Shown: in pieces, positions 14,983 to 23,082 of the stretch
How the letters are laid out: each line of letters opens with the position of its first letter
Numbering within the stretch: the stretch's first letter is position 1
NCBI GenBank assembly: GCA_000531095.1
Contig: HG799463.1
Coordinates: 7,561 to 45,161 of the forward strand
Direction: 5' to 3'
DNA: 37,601 nucleotides
Source of the DNA: Gemmata massiliana
GTDB lineage: Bacteria > Planctomycetota > Planctomycetia > Gemmatales > Gemmataceae
Made by a program: the position numbers and the translations under genes
The notes under the pieces: generated by a model
Database searches by the model: none
What the model was told of the DNA's origin: nothing
The model's input: the letters and a program-made list of their open reading frames with translations, nothing else

Positions 14983-16713
14983 TCATTTTTTGCTCTTCAA
15001 CTCGCGAATTTCCTTACGCAATTCACCTATCTCGCGAATGAGCGAATCGAGCTTTGCTTCGGTTCCCTCCGTGTGTGGTGTGACAATTCCTTCGCGCTTG
15101 AGTTGCAGGCGCGTGATTTCGGCCTGAATTTTTGCGAGTGAGTCACGCTTAGCGTCAAAATCCGCGTCTCGCGTCGTTTGTGTGATCGTGCCAGAGATCG
15201 CGTCGTCGAGCATCCTGGCGGAAGCATCGCGACGAGATCGTATTACTTCGAGAACCTCCTTCTGGATTTCAACTTCCATCGATTGTTTCGCAATCCGGTC
15301 ACGTAGCGATTGGGAGATCTCCAACTTGAGTCGCGCAGTGATCTCACCCCGAACGGAAGTCTGCAGAGCGTCGCATCGTTTTTCGAGTTCGGCGACTTTC
15401 TCTTTTTGTTTTTGGACTAAGGGTGTCATTTCACCAGTTCCTTGCTCAACGACCGTTCTCAGTTGCTTTTGAGCCGACTGAAGTTCGGACGACAAATCTT
15501 TGAGACTCGCGTCTCGGCTCATTTCCTGCTGAATCAAAGCTGCTTCGGGTTCGGAGACCGGCCTCGCAACGCGCCTTTTCAAGACAGCAAGTTCTGCCTC
15601 CATTTTGACGATTTCGCGACTCAACTTCTGGTATTCGGCCTCGACCTCGTCGAACTGCTTTTGCAGCGCTGCGCGCCGAACTGCGCGCTTCTCGATCTCC
15701 TCAGCAAGTTGTTCAAATTCCTTTTCCCGTTTCTGTAATTGTGCCTTCAAGTGTAAAGCCTCTAATGCCAAGTTTTTTATCTGATCGCGAACCTTCTTAT
15801 CTTCATCGATTGCCCCTGGCTCTGGTGGCTGGGGAGGCGCGTTGACCAGTTCCGTGTTCGCCTTTGCGACGGGTGCGGCAACGTCTCCCGCAGGTTCAAC
15901 CCTTGTGCCTTGCTGGGCCGCGACCCAACCGACCCCGGAAACGAGTGTCACGGCCAGCAGAGTTCCGCCGAACGCGGTGAGTAAAGTTCCACGATTCATG
16001 GTCTGAATGACTCCTTCAGCGAGGTGAGTTACGGGACCGGGTTCGAGTGAACCGAACCGAAATCGACGCGCGGCAGTAGTAGCCGAGGAAACAACGCGAC
16101 CGGTGAGACTGATGCCAGCGACCGAAATCGTTGCGGGCAAAACCACTCCGCGCCGCGCGAGGCGCTCGGCCAACCGCGTTCGTGCGGTCGCGAGACGCGA
16201 CAAGACCGTTCCGCGCGGGCACCCGAGTTCCCGGGCAGCGTCCTCGGTGGAGTGCCCACCGAGGTAACAGAGCACGACCGGCTTGCGGAGGCGCTCCGGG
16301 AGCCGGGCGACTTCCGCGTCGAGCAGGTCTGTGAGTTCCTGGCGTTCGGTGAGATCGGGTTGCGGTTCCGACGCCGTTTCCGCCACAGGATGGACGGGTC
16401 GGCGCTGTGACGCGGCTCGCGCCGACACACGGCGGGCTACCTTGAACAACCACCCGCCGAGGTTCCCGCGAACACCCCCGGCCTTACGCGACAGCACGAG
16501 AAAGACAGTTTGGAATGCGTCTTCGGCGAGTTGCTCGTCGCCGATCGCGCGCCGACACAACCCGAGGACCATCGCCCCGTGGCGCCAAACGAGCAACTCG
16601 AACGCCGATTCGTCACGGTCGCGTGTGAAGCGCCGGAGTAACTCGGCATCTGTGATCCCTTCATCTGCGGCTCGTCGGTGCCGGGCGAGCAATCGCTCCA
16701 AAAGTCCACGCAT
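14983..16713 (-). CDS. ECF sigma factor with transmembrane segment and long coiled-coil tail
   Basis: A 576-residue RNA polymerase sigma-70 factor of the extracytoplasmic function class with an unusually long C-terminus. Region 2 (about 25-100) includes DAFQTVFLVLSRKAG, typical of planctomycete ECF factors. Region 4 (about 125-185) has LPERLRKPVVLCYLGGHS and the helix-turn-helix DAARELGCPRGTVLSRLATA. A single predicted membrane segment lies at about 243-266 (LLTAFGGTLLAVTLVSGVGWVAA). After a proline-rich linker, residues 305-575 form a nearly continuous charged coiled coil (LKAQLQKREKEFEQLAEEIE and similar). Ordinary ECF factors are about 180-200 residues, so two thirds of this protein is extra. 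The tail may sense an envelope signal and hold the sigma domain at the membrane (inference). ATG at 16713 has GGAG just upstream. Divergent from the CPBP protease gene. Confidence 0.92.
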   Translation of the reverse strand: MRGLLERLLARHRRAADEGITDAELLRRFTRDRDESAFELLVWRHGAMVLGLCRRAIGDEQLAEDAFQTVFLVLSRKAGGVRGNLGGWLFKVARRVSARAASQRRPVHPVAETASEPQPDLTERQELTDLLDAEVARLPERLRKPVVLCYLGGHSTEDAARELGCPRGTVLSRLATARTRLAERLARRGVVLPATISVAGISLTGRVVSSATTAARRFRFGSLEPGPVTHLAEGVIQTMNRGTLLTAFGGTLLAVTLVSGVGWVAAQQGTRVEPAGDVAAPVAKANTELVNAPPQPPEPGAIDEDKKVRDQIKNLALEALHLKAQLQKREKEFEQLAEEIEKRAVRRAALQKQFDEVEAEYQKLSREIVKMEAELAVLKRRVARPVSEPEAALIQQEMSRDASLKDLSSELQSAQKQLRTVVEQGTGEMTPLVQKQKEKVAELEKRCDALQTSVRGEITARLKLEISQSLRDRIAKQSMEVEIQKEVLEVIRSRRDASARMLDDAISGTITQTTRDADFDAKRDSLAKIQAEITRLQLKREGIVTPHTEGTEAKLDSLIREIGELRKEIRELKSKK

Positions 16714-16883
16714 GTCTCCACTCCGATCACTCGGTTCAGAAGAGAAGTGTCACCGACGTGCGAAGCGATTCAAAGAATTTTGCACCACACAGCGAGATTC
16801 GAGTTCACTGTGCGGTCGGCGCGGGGGCAGGTACTTTAAGCCCACACACGGGTACCGAACTCAATGAGCGAGGCGAGTGAATC

Positions 16884-17927
16884 GTGGCCATTGATCCAGA
16901 AGTCGTGCGCATGGCGACATCGGGCGCATTCGTCGCAGCCGCGGTAGTGCCGGTGGGACTGATCGCCCTCGCACTTCGGCCGAAGGGTGAAGCCCTCCTC
17001 CCGCGGTGGAGGGCGTTCCCGGTGCCGTGGAGCGGGTTCGAGGTGACGGCCGCGTTCTTCGTGTTCTGGCTCGTCTTACCCGTCGTGATACTCCAGGTGC
17101 TCAACGAGAGCGGGTTCTACCAACTCGTTTATGGCGACGATTTCCCGCAAGCCGACGCGAAGGATCTCGATCCTGATTTTAAGGCAGAAACCACCACGTT
17201 GCGGATGCTGTGGGTGGGCGTACTCGGGTTACCACTTCAGATCGCGATTCTTGTGCTGACGCGATACTCCCTGTACCCGAAGTGGCACCCGCGAACGAAC
17301 GGGAGCGTCGCGGGTCAAGTTGCGCTCGCGGCCGTCGCGTGGTGCGCGATCACCCCGGTCGTGTTGGTGCTGAATTGGGCCGTCAACACGATCGCCCAAA
17401 ACCTGGGCTTTCCGCCCGAGCAGCACTCGCTCGCCAAACTCGGCGGACGCCCGCTACGCGATCAGGTGTTGTTCGTGCTGGAAGCGTGCCTCGGCGCTCC
17501 GTTTCGCGAAGAGATCGTGATCCGCGGCATCATGCTGTGGTGGTGCGTGGGGCGGATGAAGCTCCCCAACGGCGGTGTGTCACAGGGAACGGCCGTGCGG
17601 CCGTGGATCGTGATGTTTGTGGCCACCGCAATCACGGCCCAGAGCGGGAAGTGGCAGCCGGTGGCTTTGGCGTGTGTGCTGACAGCAGGGTTGGGGGTGC
17701 TGTGGCGGTTCACTCGCACCGGCGCGCGACGGGCACGCGCGGTCTACGTGACGGCGGCGTTCTTCGGGCTGATCCACACGGTTTGGCCGAACCCGATTCC
17801 GCTATTCGCGTTAGGACTCGCGCTCGGCTGGCTCGCGGTGCGCACCAACGGGTTGCTCGTTCCCGTACTCGTTCACTCGCTGTTCAACGCGGTGTCGGTG
17901 GTGTTCGTGTTACGCAGCGCCGCGTAG
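16884..17927 (+). CDS. CPBP family intramembrane metalloprotease
   Basis: A 347-residue polytopic membrane protein of the CPBP (CAAX protease/bacteriocin-processing, formerly Abi) family. Motif 1 is REEIVIRGIMLW (EExxxR, about 207-218); motif 2 is FGLIHTVW (about 295-302); motif 3 is VLVHSLFNAVS near the C-terminus. These supply the Glu and His residues that hold the catalytic metal in Rce1-like proteases. Several hydrophobic helices precede the motifs, including LIALAL and FFVFWLVLPVVILQVL. The start is GTG at 16884 with an AGGCGAG stretch upstream. Bacterial members process or degrade membrane or lipoprotein-like substrates; the substrate here is unknown. The gene is divergent from the ECF sigma gene, so the 170-base gap could carry both promoters. 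Confidence 0.88.
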   Translation: MAIDPEVVRMATSGAFVAAAVVPVGLIALALRPKGEALLPRWRAFPVPWSGFEVTAAFFVFWLVLPVVILQVLNESGFYQLVYGDDFPQADAKDLDPDFKAETTTLRMLWVGVLGLPLQIAILVLTRYSLYPKWHPRTNGSVAGQVALAAVAWCAITPVVLVLNWAVNTIAQNLGFPPEQHSLAKLGGRPLRDQVLFVLEACLGAPFREEIVIRGIMLWWCVGRMKLPNGGVSQGTAVRPWIVMFVATAITAQSGKWQPVALACVLTAGLGVLWRFTRTGARRARAVYVTAAFFGLIHTVWPNPIPLFALGLALGWLAVRTNGLLVPVLVHSLFNAVSVVFVLRSAA

Positions 17928-17944
17928 TGACCCGAACGGCAACT

Positions 17945-18718
17945 TCAATCTTTGAAGAACTCCACCGCGTTCCGGAAGAGTTGTAGCCCGTCACCCTCGG
18001 GCTTCAGCCCGCGCCGCGTCCACTGCGGGTGCTGCGTCGGGAACAGGTGCCGGTCCGGGTGTGGCATTAGCCCCAGAGCGCGACCGGTGGTGTCGCAGAT
18101 GCCCGCGATGTCGTCCTGGGCGCCGTTCGGGTTGATGGGATAGCCGCCCCGTGCCCCGTTCGCGTCCACGTACCGGAGCGCGATCTGCCCGGACTGCTCC
18201 AACCCCTTGGCGATCCACTCCTTGCGGCACACGAACTTCCCCTCGCCGTGGCCCACCGGCATCGCCACGCGATCAATGCCCTTGAGGAACGGGCACTTTC
18301 CGGGTGTGGCCTGCAAGTGAATCCAGCGGTCCTCGTAATGACCACTGTCGTTGTTCGTGAGCGTGGCGAGCGGGCCGTCCTCGTCCGGCGGCATGAGCAG
18401 ACCCGCCTTCAGCATCACCTGGAAACCGTTGCAGATACCGAGAATCAGCTTCTCCTGATCACGAAACTTCCGCATCGCGTCCACGAGGAAGTGCTGCATG
18501 TAGAGTGCTTGCACCTTACCCGCGCCCACGTCGTCGCCGTAGGAAAACCCGCCCGGGAGAACGAGGATCTGGTAGTCGCGGAGCTGCTTCGGGTTCTCGC
18601 GGAGCGCGTTCAGGTGCAGCCGCGTGCCGTGCCCGCCGACCATCTCGAACGCGGTCTGCACTTCGTGATCGCAATTGGTGCCGGGTGCCCGAAGAATCAG
18701 CGCGTGCGGTGTTGGCAT
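17945..18718 (-). CDS. purQ: Phosphoribosylformylglycinamidine synthase, glutaminase subunit
   Basis: A 257-residue class I glutamine amidotransferase, the ammonia-supplying subunit of FGAM synthase in purine synthesis. The family N-terminus ALILRAPGTNCDHE is followed by VLPGGFSYGDDVGAGK, the nucleophile elbow ILGICNGFQVM (catalytic Cys), VGHGEGKF, NPNGAQDDIAGICD and MPHPDR. The usual triad ends as HPE; this protein has HPD, a conservative change at the third residue. It is somewhat longer than the typical 220-230 residues, with an insert after GFQVMLKAGLLMP. ATG at 18718 is chosen because the family sequence starts there. It ends only 18 bases from the convergent CPBP gene. Confidence 0.95.
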   Translation of the reverse strand: MPTPHALILRAPGTNCDHEVQTAFEMVGGHGTRLHLNALRENPKQLRDYQILVLPGGFSYGDDVGAGKVQALYMQHFLVDAMRKFRDQEKLILGICNGFQVMLKAGLLMPPDEDGPLATLTNNDSGHYEDRWIHLQATPGKCPFLKGIDRVAMPVGHGEGKFVCRKEWIAKGLEQSGQIALRYVDANGARGGYPINPNGAQDDIAGICDTTGRALGLMPHPDRHLFPTQHPQWTRRGLKPEGDGLQLFRNAVEFFKD

Positions 18719-18826
18719 GGTGAATCGTTCGCGAATGAGACGTTGTGCGGTCGAGCGCAACGGCCGGATGGCAAATTCGTTGTAACGCCCGCGTGCCCTT
18801 CGAGCCAGTACCGCCCGTATTCACGC

Positions 18827-18848
18827 CTCAACGCAATGGTGCGTTGAG
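18827..18848. terminator. Hairpin downstream of ftsY
   Basis: CTCAACGCA (18827-18835) and TGCGTTGAG (18840-18848) form a perfect 9-bp stem around a 4-base loop, about 30 bases after the ftsY stop codon on the minus strand. No U-tract follows, so the terminator call is tentative. Confidence 0.45.
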
Positions 18849-18877
18849 CCGGTACGGTCGGATCAGCGTGCGCCGCG

Positions 18878-19792
18878 CTATTCCTTCTCGAACAGTGCGT
18901 TAACGAACGCATCCGGGTCGAACGACTCCATGTCATCAATCTGCTCGCCGACCCCGATGAACTTGACGGGCAGTCCGAGTTTCTGTTTGATCGCGAACAC
19001 CGATCCGCCCTTCGCGGTGCCGTCCAGCTTCGACAGGATGATGCCGGTGCATTTCACCGATTTCGAGAACTGCTCGGCCTGCGTGAGCGCGTTCTGCCCG
19101 GTGGTCGCGTCCAACACGAGCAGCACTTCGTGCGGCGCGCCCGGAATTTGCCGGGTTACAATGCGGTGGATCTTCTCAAGTTCTTTCATCAGGTGCGTTT
19201 GCGTGTGGAGCCGGCCCGCGGTGTCCACGATGAGGACATCGAACCCGCGTGCCTTGGCCTTCTCGCAAGCGTCGTGGGCCACCGCGGACGGGTCCGCGTT
19301 CTGGCCCTGTTTGACGATCTCGCAGCCGATGCGCCCGGCCCACACGGTCAGTTGCTCGACCGCCGCGGCGCGGAACGTGTCGCACGCCGCGAGCAGCACC
19401 TTCTTGCCGTCCGCGTGGAGCCGGTTCGCGAGTTTGGCGATGGACGTGGTTTTGCCGGCCCCGTTCACCCCCGCGATCATGACCACGGTGGGTCCGGTCG
19501 CTTGGTAGTTGATGCCGGGGGAAGCGTCCGTGAGCAGTTCGCGCAACTGGGCCTTCACGAACGTTTCGATCTCGCCCGTAATCTCCTTGTCGCGGAAGCC
19601 CTGCCGCACGCGGTCGACAATCAAGAGCGTGGCCTGCGTCCCCACGTCCGCGAGGTACAGGCGCTTTTCGAGTTCGTCGAGGAACGCCTGATCGACCCGG
19701 CCCTTCCCGCGCAGCAGGTCGAACACGCCACCGAAGACGCCCTTCGTTTTGGTCAGCCCCGCCTTGATGCCCTTGAACAGCCGCCCCAACAT
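18878..19792 (-). CDS. ftsY: Signal recognition particle receptor FtsY
   Basis: A 304-residue SRP GTPase that docks ribosome-SRP complexes at the cytoplasmic membrane. It has the N-domain helices (LDELEKRLYLADVG) and the G-domain motifs in order: G1 GVNGAGKTTSIAKLA, the FtsY-typical DTFRAAAVEQL, G3 DTAGRLHT, G4 SKLDG followed by TAKGG, and the closing GVGEQIDDMESFDPDAFV that is diagnostic for FtsY. There is almost no acidic A-domain in front of the NG domain, only a short basic helix (LGRLFKGIKAGLTKTK) that could bind the membrane. ATG at 19792 is chosen as the beginning of this helix. Confidence 0.97.
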   Translation of the reverse strand: MLGRLFKGIKAGLTKTKGVFGGVFDLLRGKGRVDQAFLDELEKRLYLADVGTQATLLIVDRVRQGFRDKEITGEIETFVKAQLRELLTDASPGINYQATGPTVVMIAGVNGAGKTTSIAKLANRLHADGKKVLLAACDTFRAAAVEQLTVWAGRIGCEIVKQGQNADPSAVAHDACEKAKARGFDVLIVDTAGRLHTQTHLMKELEKIHRIVTRQIPGAPHEVLLVLDATTGQNALTQAEQFSKSVKCTGIILSKLDGTAKGGSVFAIKQKLGLPVKFIGVGEQIDDMESFDPDAFVNALFEKE

Positions 19793-20030
19793 GCGCCGCC
19801 CTCGTGAGTGCGTGAGACCCTTATTGTATCGGACGCGGTTCGCAACACATCCCGCTCCCGCACCGGTTCTGCGAGGTTTCAAAGGTCCGAAATTCGCACC
19901 CGGCGAAGCTCGTCACGGGCACTTGGAGCTTCGGTTGACCGCGCATCGTGCGGGCCATATCATCAACTCAATCTGCCGGGCGTGCTATTTATGCCGGCCG
20001 CAACGCCTAATACGGTGTGTCGAGAGCGCT

Positions 20031-20835
20031 ATGAGTACGGAACAACAACCGCCCGCGACCCAGCCCCTCGTTAAGACTGAACCCAAGTCGGAGACGGAGC
20101 CGAACGTGCTCGCGGCGTCCCTCGCCAATGGGTGGGAGAAGTTCAAGCAGGGGCAACTCGTCAGCTACCGAGTGATGGCGCTGACGCTCGTGATCGTGGC
20201 CGCGGTCGGGGTGACGTACTACATCCTGGTCAGCAACAAGAAGGTCGAGTCGTCGAAGTGGGTCGAGTGGGACTCGCTCGGTTCGGTCGCGTCGATGGAA
20301 GAGTACGCCAAGAAGAACCCGAACACGCCCCAGGCCCGGCTCGCGGCCCTCGAAGTGGCCCGTATCCAGCTCGGGGCCGACGGTATCGAACGGCTGCCCG
20401 CACAGGACAAGGACAGTGCGCAAGAAGGCCGTCGAGAGCATCGAAAAGGCCCGCGAAGCGTTCCCCAAACTGGTCGACGAGTTCAAGGACGACCCGCTCC
20501 TCAAGACGCAGTGCCTGCTCGGTGCGGCGAAGGCCGAGGCCGCGCTCGTGGGGATGCTGAAGGACGACTCGCTGGACCAGTTCCGCGGCGACCCCAAGAA
20601 AGCGATCGACTGGCTCGACAAGGTCGCGGAGGCCGCTCCGGACACCAACTGGGGCAAGGACAGCAAGAAGCTCGCCGACGAACTGCGCAACCTGAACACC
20701 AAGGACCAGATCGTTAAGCTCCAGACAACCGTCTACAGCATCCAGGCGCCGAGCCTCCCGACGCTCGACCCGAAGATGCCGGGGCTCTCGGGACTTCCGG
20801 GCCACGGCGGGCAACCCATAATCCTGCCGCAGTAG
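20031..20835 (+). pseudogene. Membrane-anchored TPR-like protein, broken by a +1 frameshift
   Basis: The first frame runs from ATG 20031 (MSTEQQPPATQ) through a single membrane helix (VMALTLVIVAAVGVTYYILV) into a helical region with EEYAKKNPNTPQARLAALEVA, a YfgM/TPR-like feature, and loses sense near 20413 after LPAQDKDS. The coherent sequence resumes one base later as RKKAVESIEKAREAFPKLVD at about 20419 and continues to a stop at 20833-20835. Deleting one base around 20415-20418 would restore a protein of about 267 residues. This could be a true inactivating insertion, an assembly indel, or less likely programmed +1 shifting. Coding character and codon bias are intact on both sides, which argues for a very recent change or an error. 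The function would be a membrane-bound scaffold or chaperone-like protein; unproven. Confidence 0.7.
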
Positions 20836-20837
20836 AG

Positions 20838-20975
20838 CAGGGAACAGAGGACAGAAAAACAGAGAGCAGAGGACAGAAATCAGAAGCCAGAGGTCAGCGG
20901 ACAGAGAACGGGGAACAAGACACTGACTTCTGTCCTCTGCTCTCTGTTTTTCTGTCCTCTGACCTCTGTTCCCTG
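20838..20975. repeat. Large purine/pyrimidine inverted repeat filling the intergenic gap
   Basis: The left arm, 20838-20878, is built of CAGAGGACAGA-type units; the right arm, 20928-20975, is its inverted copy with one extra 7-base unit. Apart from that unit the arms appear to match over about 41 bases. The loop (20879-20927) contains further degenerate copies such as CAGAGGTCAG. The structure begins three bases after the upstream stop codon and ends 15 bases before the rluD-like start. It could act as a strong transcript-end structure or be a dispersed repeat that has expanded. Confidence 0.85.
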
Positions 20976-20990
20976 ACGTTTGCTACTACC

Positions 20991-22040
20991 ATGTCCGACG
21001 AACTCGAAGACGATCTCGTCCCCGAACCGGCGCCCGTCGCGTCCAGCGTGCGGTTCCGCGAACCGCTCGACCTGCTCGTGATGGTCAAATCCGAGGGGAT
21101 GCGCCTCGATCAGTACGTTCTGCTCCACCTGGGCGCGGATTTCAGCCGGTCGGTGGTGCAGCGCGCGATCGAAGCCGGGGGCGTCACGCTCAACGGCAAG
21201 CCGATCACGAAGCCCAGCTACAAGGTGCGGAAGCACGACCGGCTCCACGTCGCGATGCCCGAGCCGGCGCACGAGATCCCGGTCCCCGAGGACATCCCGC
21301 TCGACATCCTGTACCAGGACGAGTGGCTCGCGATCGTCAACAAGCCGTCCGACATGGTCGTTCACCCCGCGAAGGGGAACTGGTCCGGCACGCTCGTCAA
21401 CGCGCTCCAGTGGCACTTCCGCGAGCACTTGAGCACCGGGGCCGGGCACCTGCGGGCGGGCATCGTTCACCGGCTCGACAAGGACACGAGCGGCGTCATA
21501 CTCGTCGCGAAGGACGACATGACGCACCGCGACCTCGCGATGCAGTTCGAGTCACGCAAGGTGTTCAAGGAGTACGTCGCGATCGCGGCCGGCGAACTCG
21601 AGCGCGACTCGGACTACATCGAGGGGGCGCTGAAGATGCACCCCTACGACCGCCTCAAGATGATCGTTTCGACCGACCCCGACGCGAAACACGCCCTGAG
21701 CTACTACGAGGTGCTCGAGCGCTTCCGCGGGTTCACGCTGGTCAAGGTGCAACCGCGCACGGGCCGGACGCACCAGATCCGCGTGCACCTCTTGCACGTG
21801 GGGTGCGCGGTGCTCGCCGATAAAATTTACGGCGGGCGCTCGCAGATGAAGTTGTCCGAACTGGCCCCGAGCCTGCCCCCGACCGAAGACGAAGTGCTAC
21901 TCGCTCGTCAGGCACTTCATGCGTTCCGGCTCCGCTTCCAGCATCCACGAACGGGCCAGTGGATCGAGGCCGAAGCCCCCCTGCCCCCCGACATGCGCCG
22001 CACACTGGACGCACTGCGGGCGCACCGCGCGCTGAGGTGA
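20991..22040 (+). CDS. rluD: RluA/RluD-family 23S rRNA pseudouridine synthase
   Basis: A 349-residue pseudouridine synthase that isomerises uridines in RNA, most likely helix 69 of 23S rRNA if it is a true RluD. An N-terminal S4 RNA-binding domain (about 36-90; RLDQYVLLHLG and SRSVVQRAIEAGGVTLNG) is followed by the catalytic domain: VNKPSDMVVHPAKG, the active-site motif GIVHRLDKDTSGV (catalytic Asp in RLDKD), FKEYVAIA, and the family closing motif RTGRTHQIRVHLLHVG. Length and domain order match the RluC/RluD group. The symbol is the nearest fit; RluA-family paralogues cannot be separated by eye. The ATG at 20991 directly follows the large inverted repeat. Confidence 0.88.
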   Translation: MSDELEDDLVPEPAPVASSVRFREPLDLLVMVKSEGMRLDQYVLLHLGADFSRSVVQRAIEAGGVTLNGKPITKPSYKVRKHDRLHVAMPEPAHEIPVPEDIPLDILYQDEWLAIVNKPSDMVVHPAKGNWSGTLVNALQWHFREHLSTGAGHLRAGIVHRLDKDTSGVILVAKDDMTHRDLAMQFESRKVFKEYVAIAAGELERDSDYIEGALKMHPYDRLKMIVSTDPDAKHALSYYEVLERFRGFTLVKVQPRTGRTHQIRVHLLHVGCAVLADKIYGGRSQMKLSELAPSLPPTEDEVLLARQALHAFRLRFQHPRTGQWIEAEAPLPPDMRRTLDALRAHRALR

Positions 22041-22254
22041 GAAGGCTTTGACTAGGATCAGTACGTTCGGAAGATCAACACCGGGCGGAATTAGTCCGGT
22101 ATCTTGAGTCACTCGTAAAAAGCACGTCGAATAAAGCCTCTTCGGAATGCCGAATGTGATAGCCCTGGTGTGCTGAACCACTGTCGCACACCGGGTGTCC
22201 TTACGCGCGGGGCGCAAGATCATCGATCGGGTGCTCAGCAAGAGGGGGCACGAG

Positions 22255-23048
22255 ATGACCGAAGCGGAATGGCTCGTGTGTAACGAGCCCACAGCGATGC
22301 TGGGTTCCCTTCGGTGCCCGGTGAGTGAGCGGAAGTTGCACCTCTTCGCCTGCGGGTGCTGCCGGGCCGTTTGGGAGTGCATCCCGCTCGGGCTCCACCG
22401 CAAGCTCGTAGATGTTGCCGAGCAGTGCGCTGACGGGCGCCTCGGCCACGGGATCTTGGAACTGGTCGAGAAACGCGCCCGCGCCCAAAGCGCTCTGCCT
22501 AATGAGGCAATACACGGCGCGTTCGCCGCTCTTGCTGTAACGAACGTGATAGGCTGGTGGGCGGCCAGTCGTACCCTTCTCGCAGCCCGCGAAGCTGTGT
22601 GCAAGTGGGCAGTAACCGTCGCGAGCACCGGTGAATTGCCCCTACTTCCGCGGTCGCGACCGCAGCAGTGCGGGCATGGGGCACGGAATGGGCGCGTCGC
22701 AACGCAGAACCGGCGTGGTCCTGGAACAACATATGGCCCGAGGCCGCCCAAGCTGCCGGAGATGCGGCCCACGCGGCCGCAGAACAGATGTTCGCAAACG
22801 TGCTGCGGTGCCTCTTCTGCAACTCGTTCCGTCCGACATCTTTCGAGCCGGCGTGGCTCACCCCCACTGTTCTCGCTCTGACGGCGCAGATGTACGATTC
22901 GCGTGACTTCGGCGCGATGCCGATCCTGGCCGATGCGCTTCAGGAAGCCGGGTGCGACAACGACGACGTCCTGAGCCACTGTCGAGATACCAGCACCCCG
23001 CACGCGCGTGGGTGCTGGGTCGTGGACGCGGTACTGAGCAAGGAGTAG
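22255..23048 (+). pseudogene. Gemmata-type MTEAEW-family protein, frameshifted
   Basis: The reading frame starts at ATG 22255, with AGGGGG upstream, as MTEAEWLVCNEPTAML, followed by SERKLHLFACGCCRAVW and AEQCADGR. I recognise this as a paralogous family common in Gemmata-type genomes, of unknown function. Sense is lost between about 22600 and 22660 and resumes in another frame with RAWGTEWARRNAEPAW, an alanine-rich middle, FRPTSFEPAWLTPTVLALTAQMY, LPILADALQEAGCD and the C-terminal GCWVVDAVLSKE. Both ends are well preserved, so the gene was full length before a change of one or two bases. Real decay and an assembly indel cannot be told apart here. Confidence 0.65.
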
Positions 23049-23082
23049 AAAGCGGCTATTCCAGCGCGACGACGGTGCGCAT

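Noticed and set aside
20838..20975. Possible CRISPR-like repeat array
   Set aside because: The units are short, degenerate, without regular unique spacers, and arranged as one large inverted repeat; no cas gene is near.
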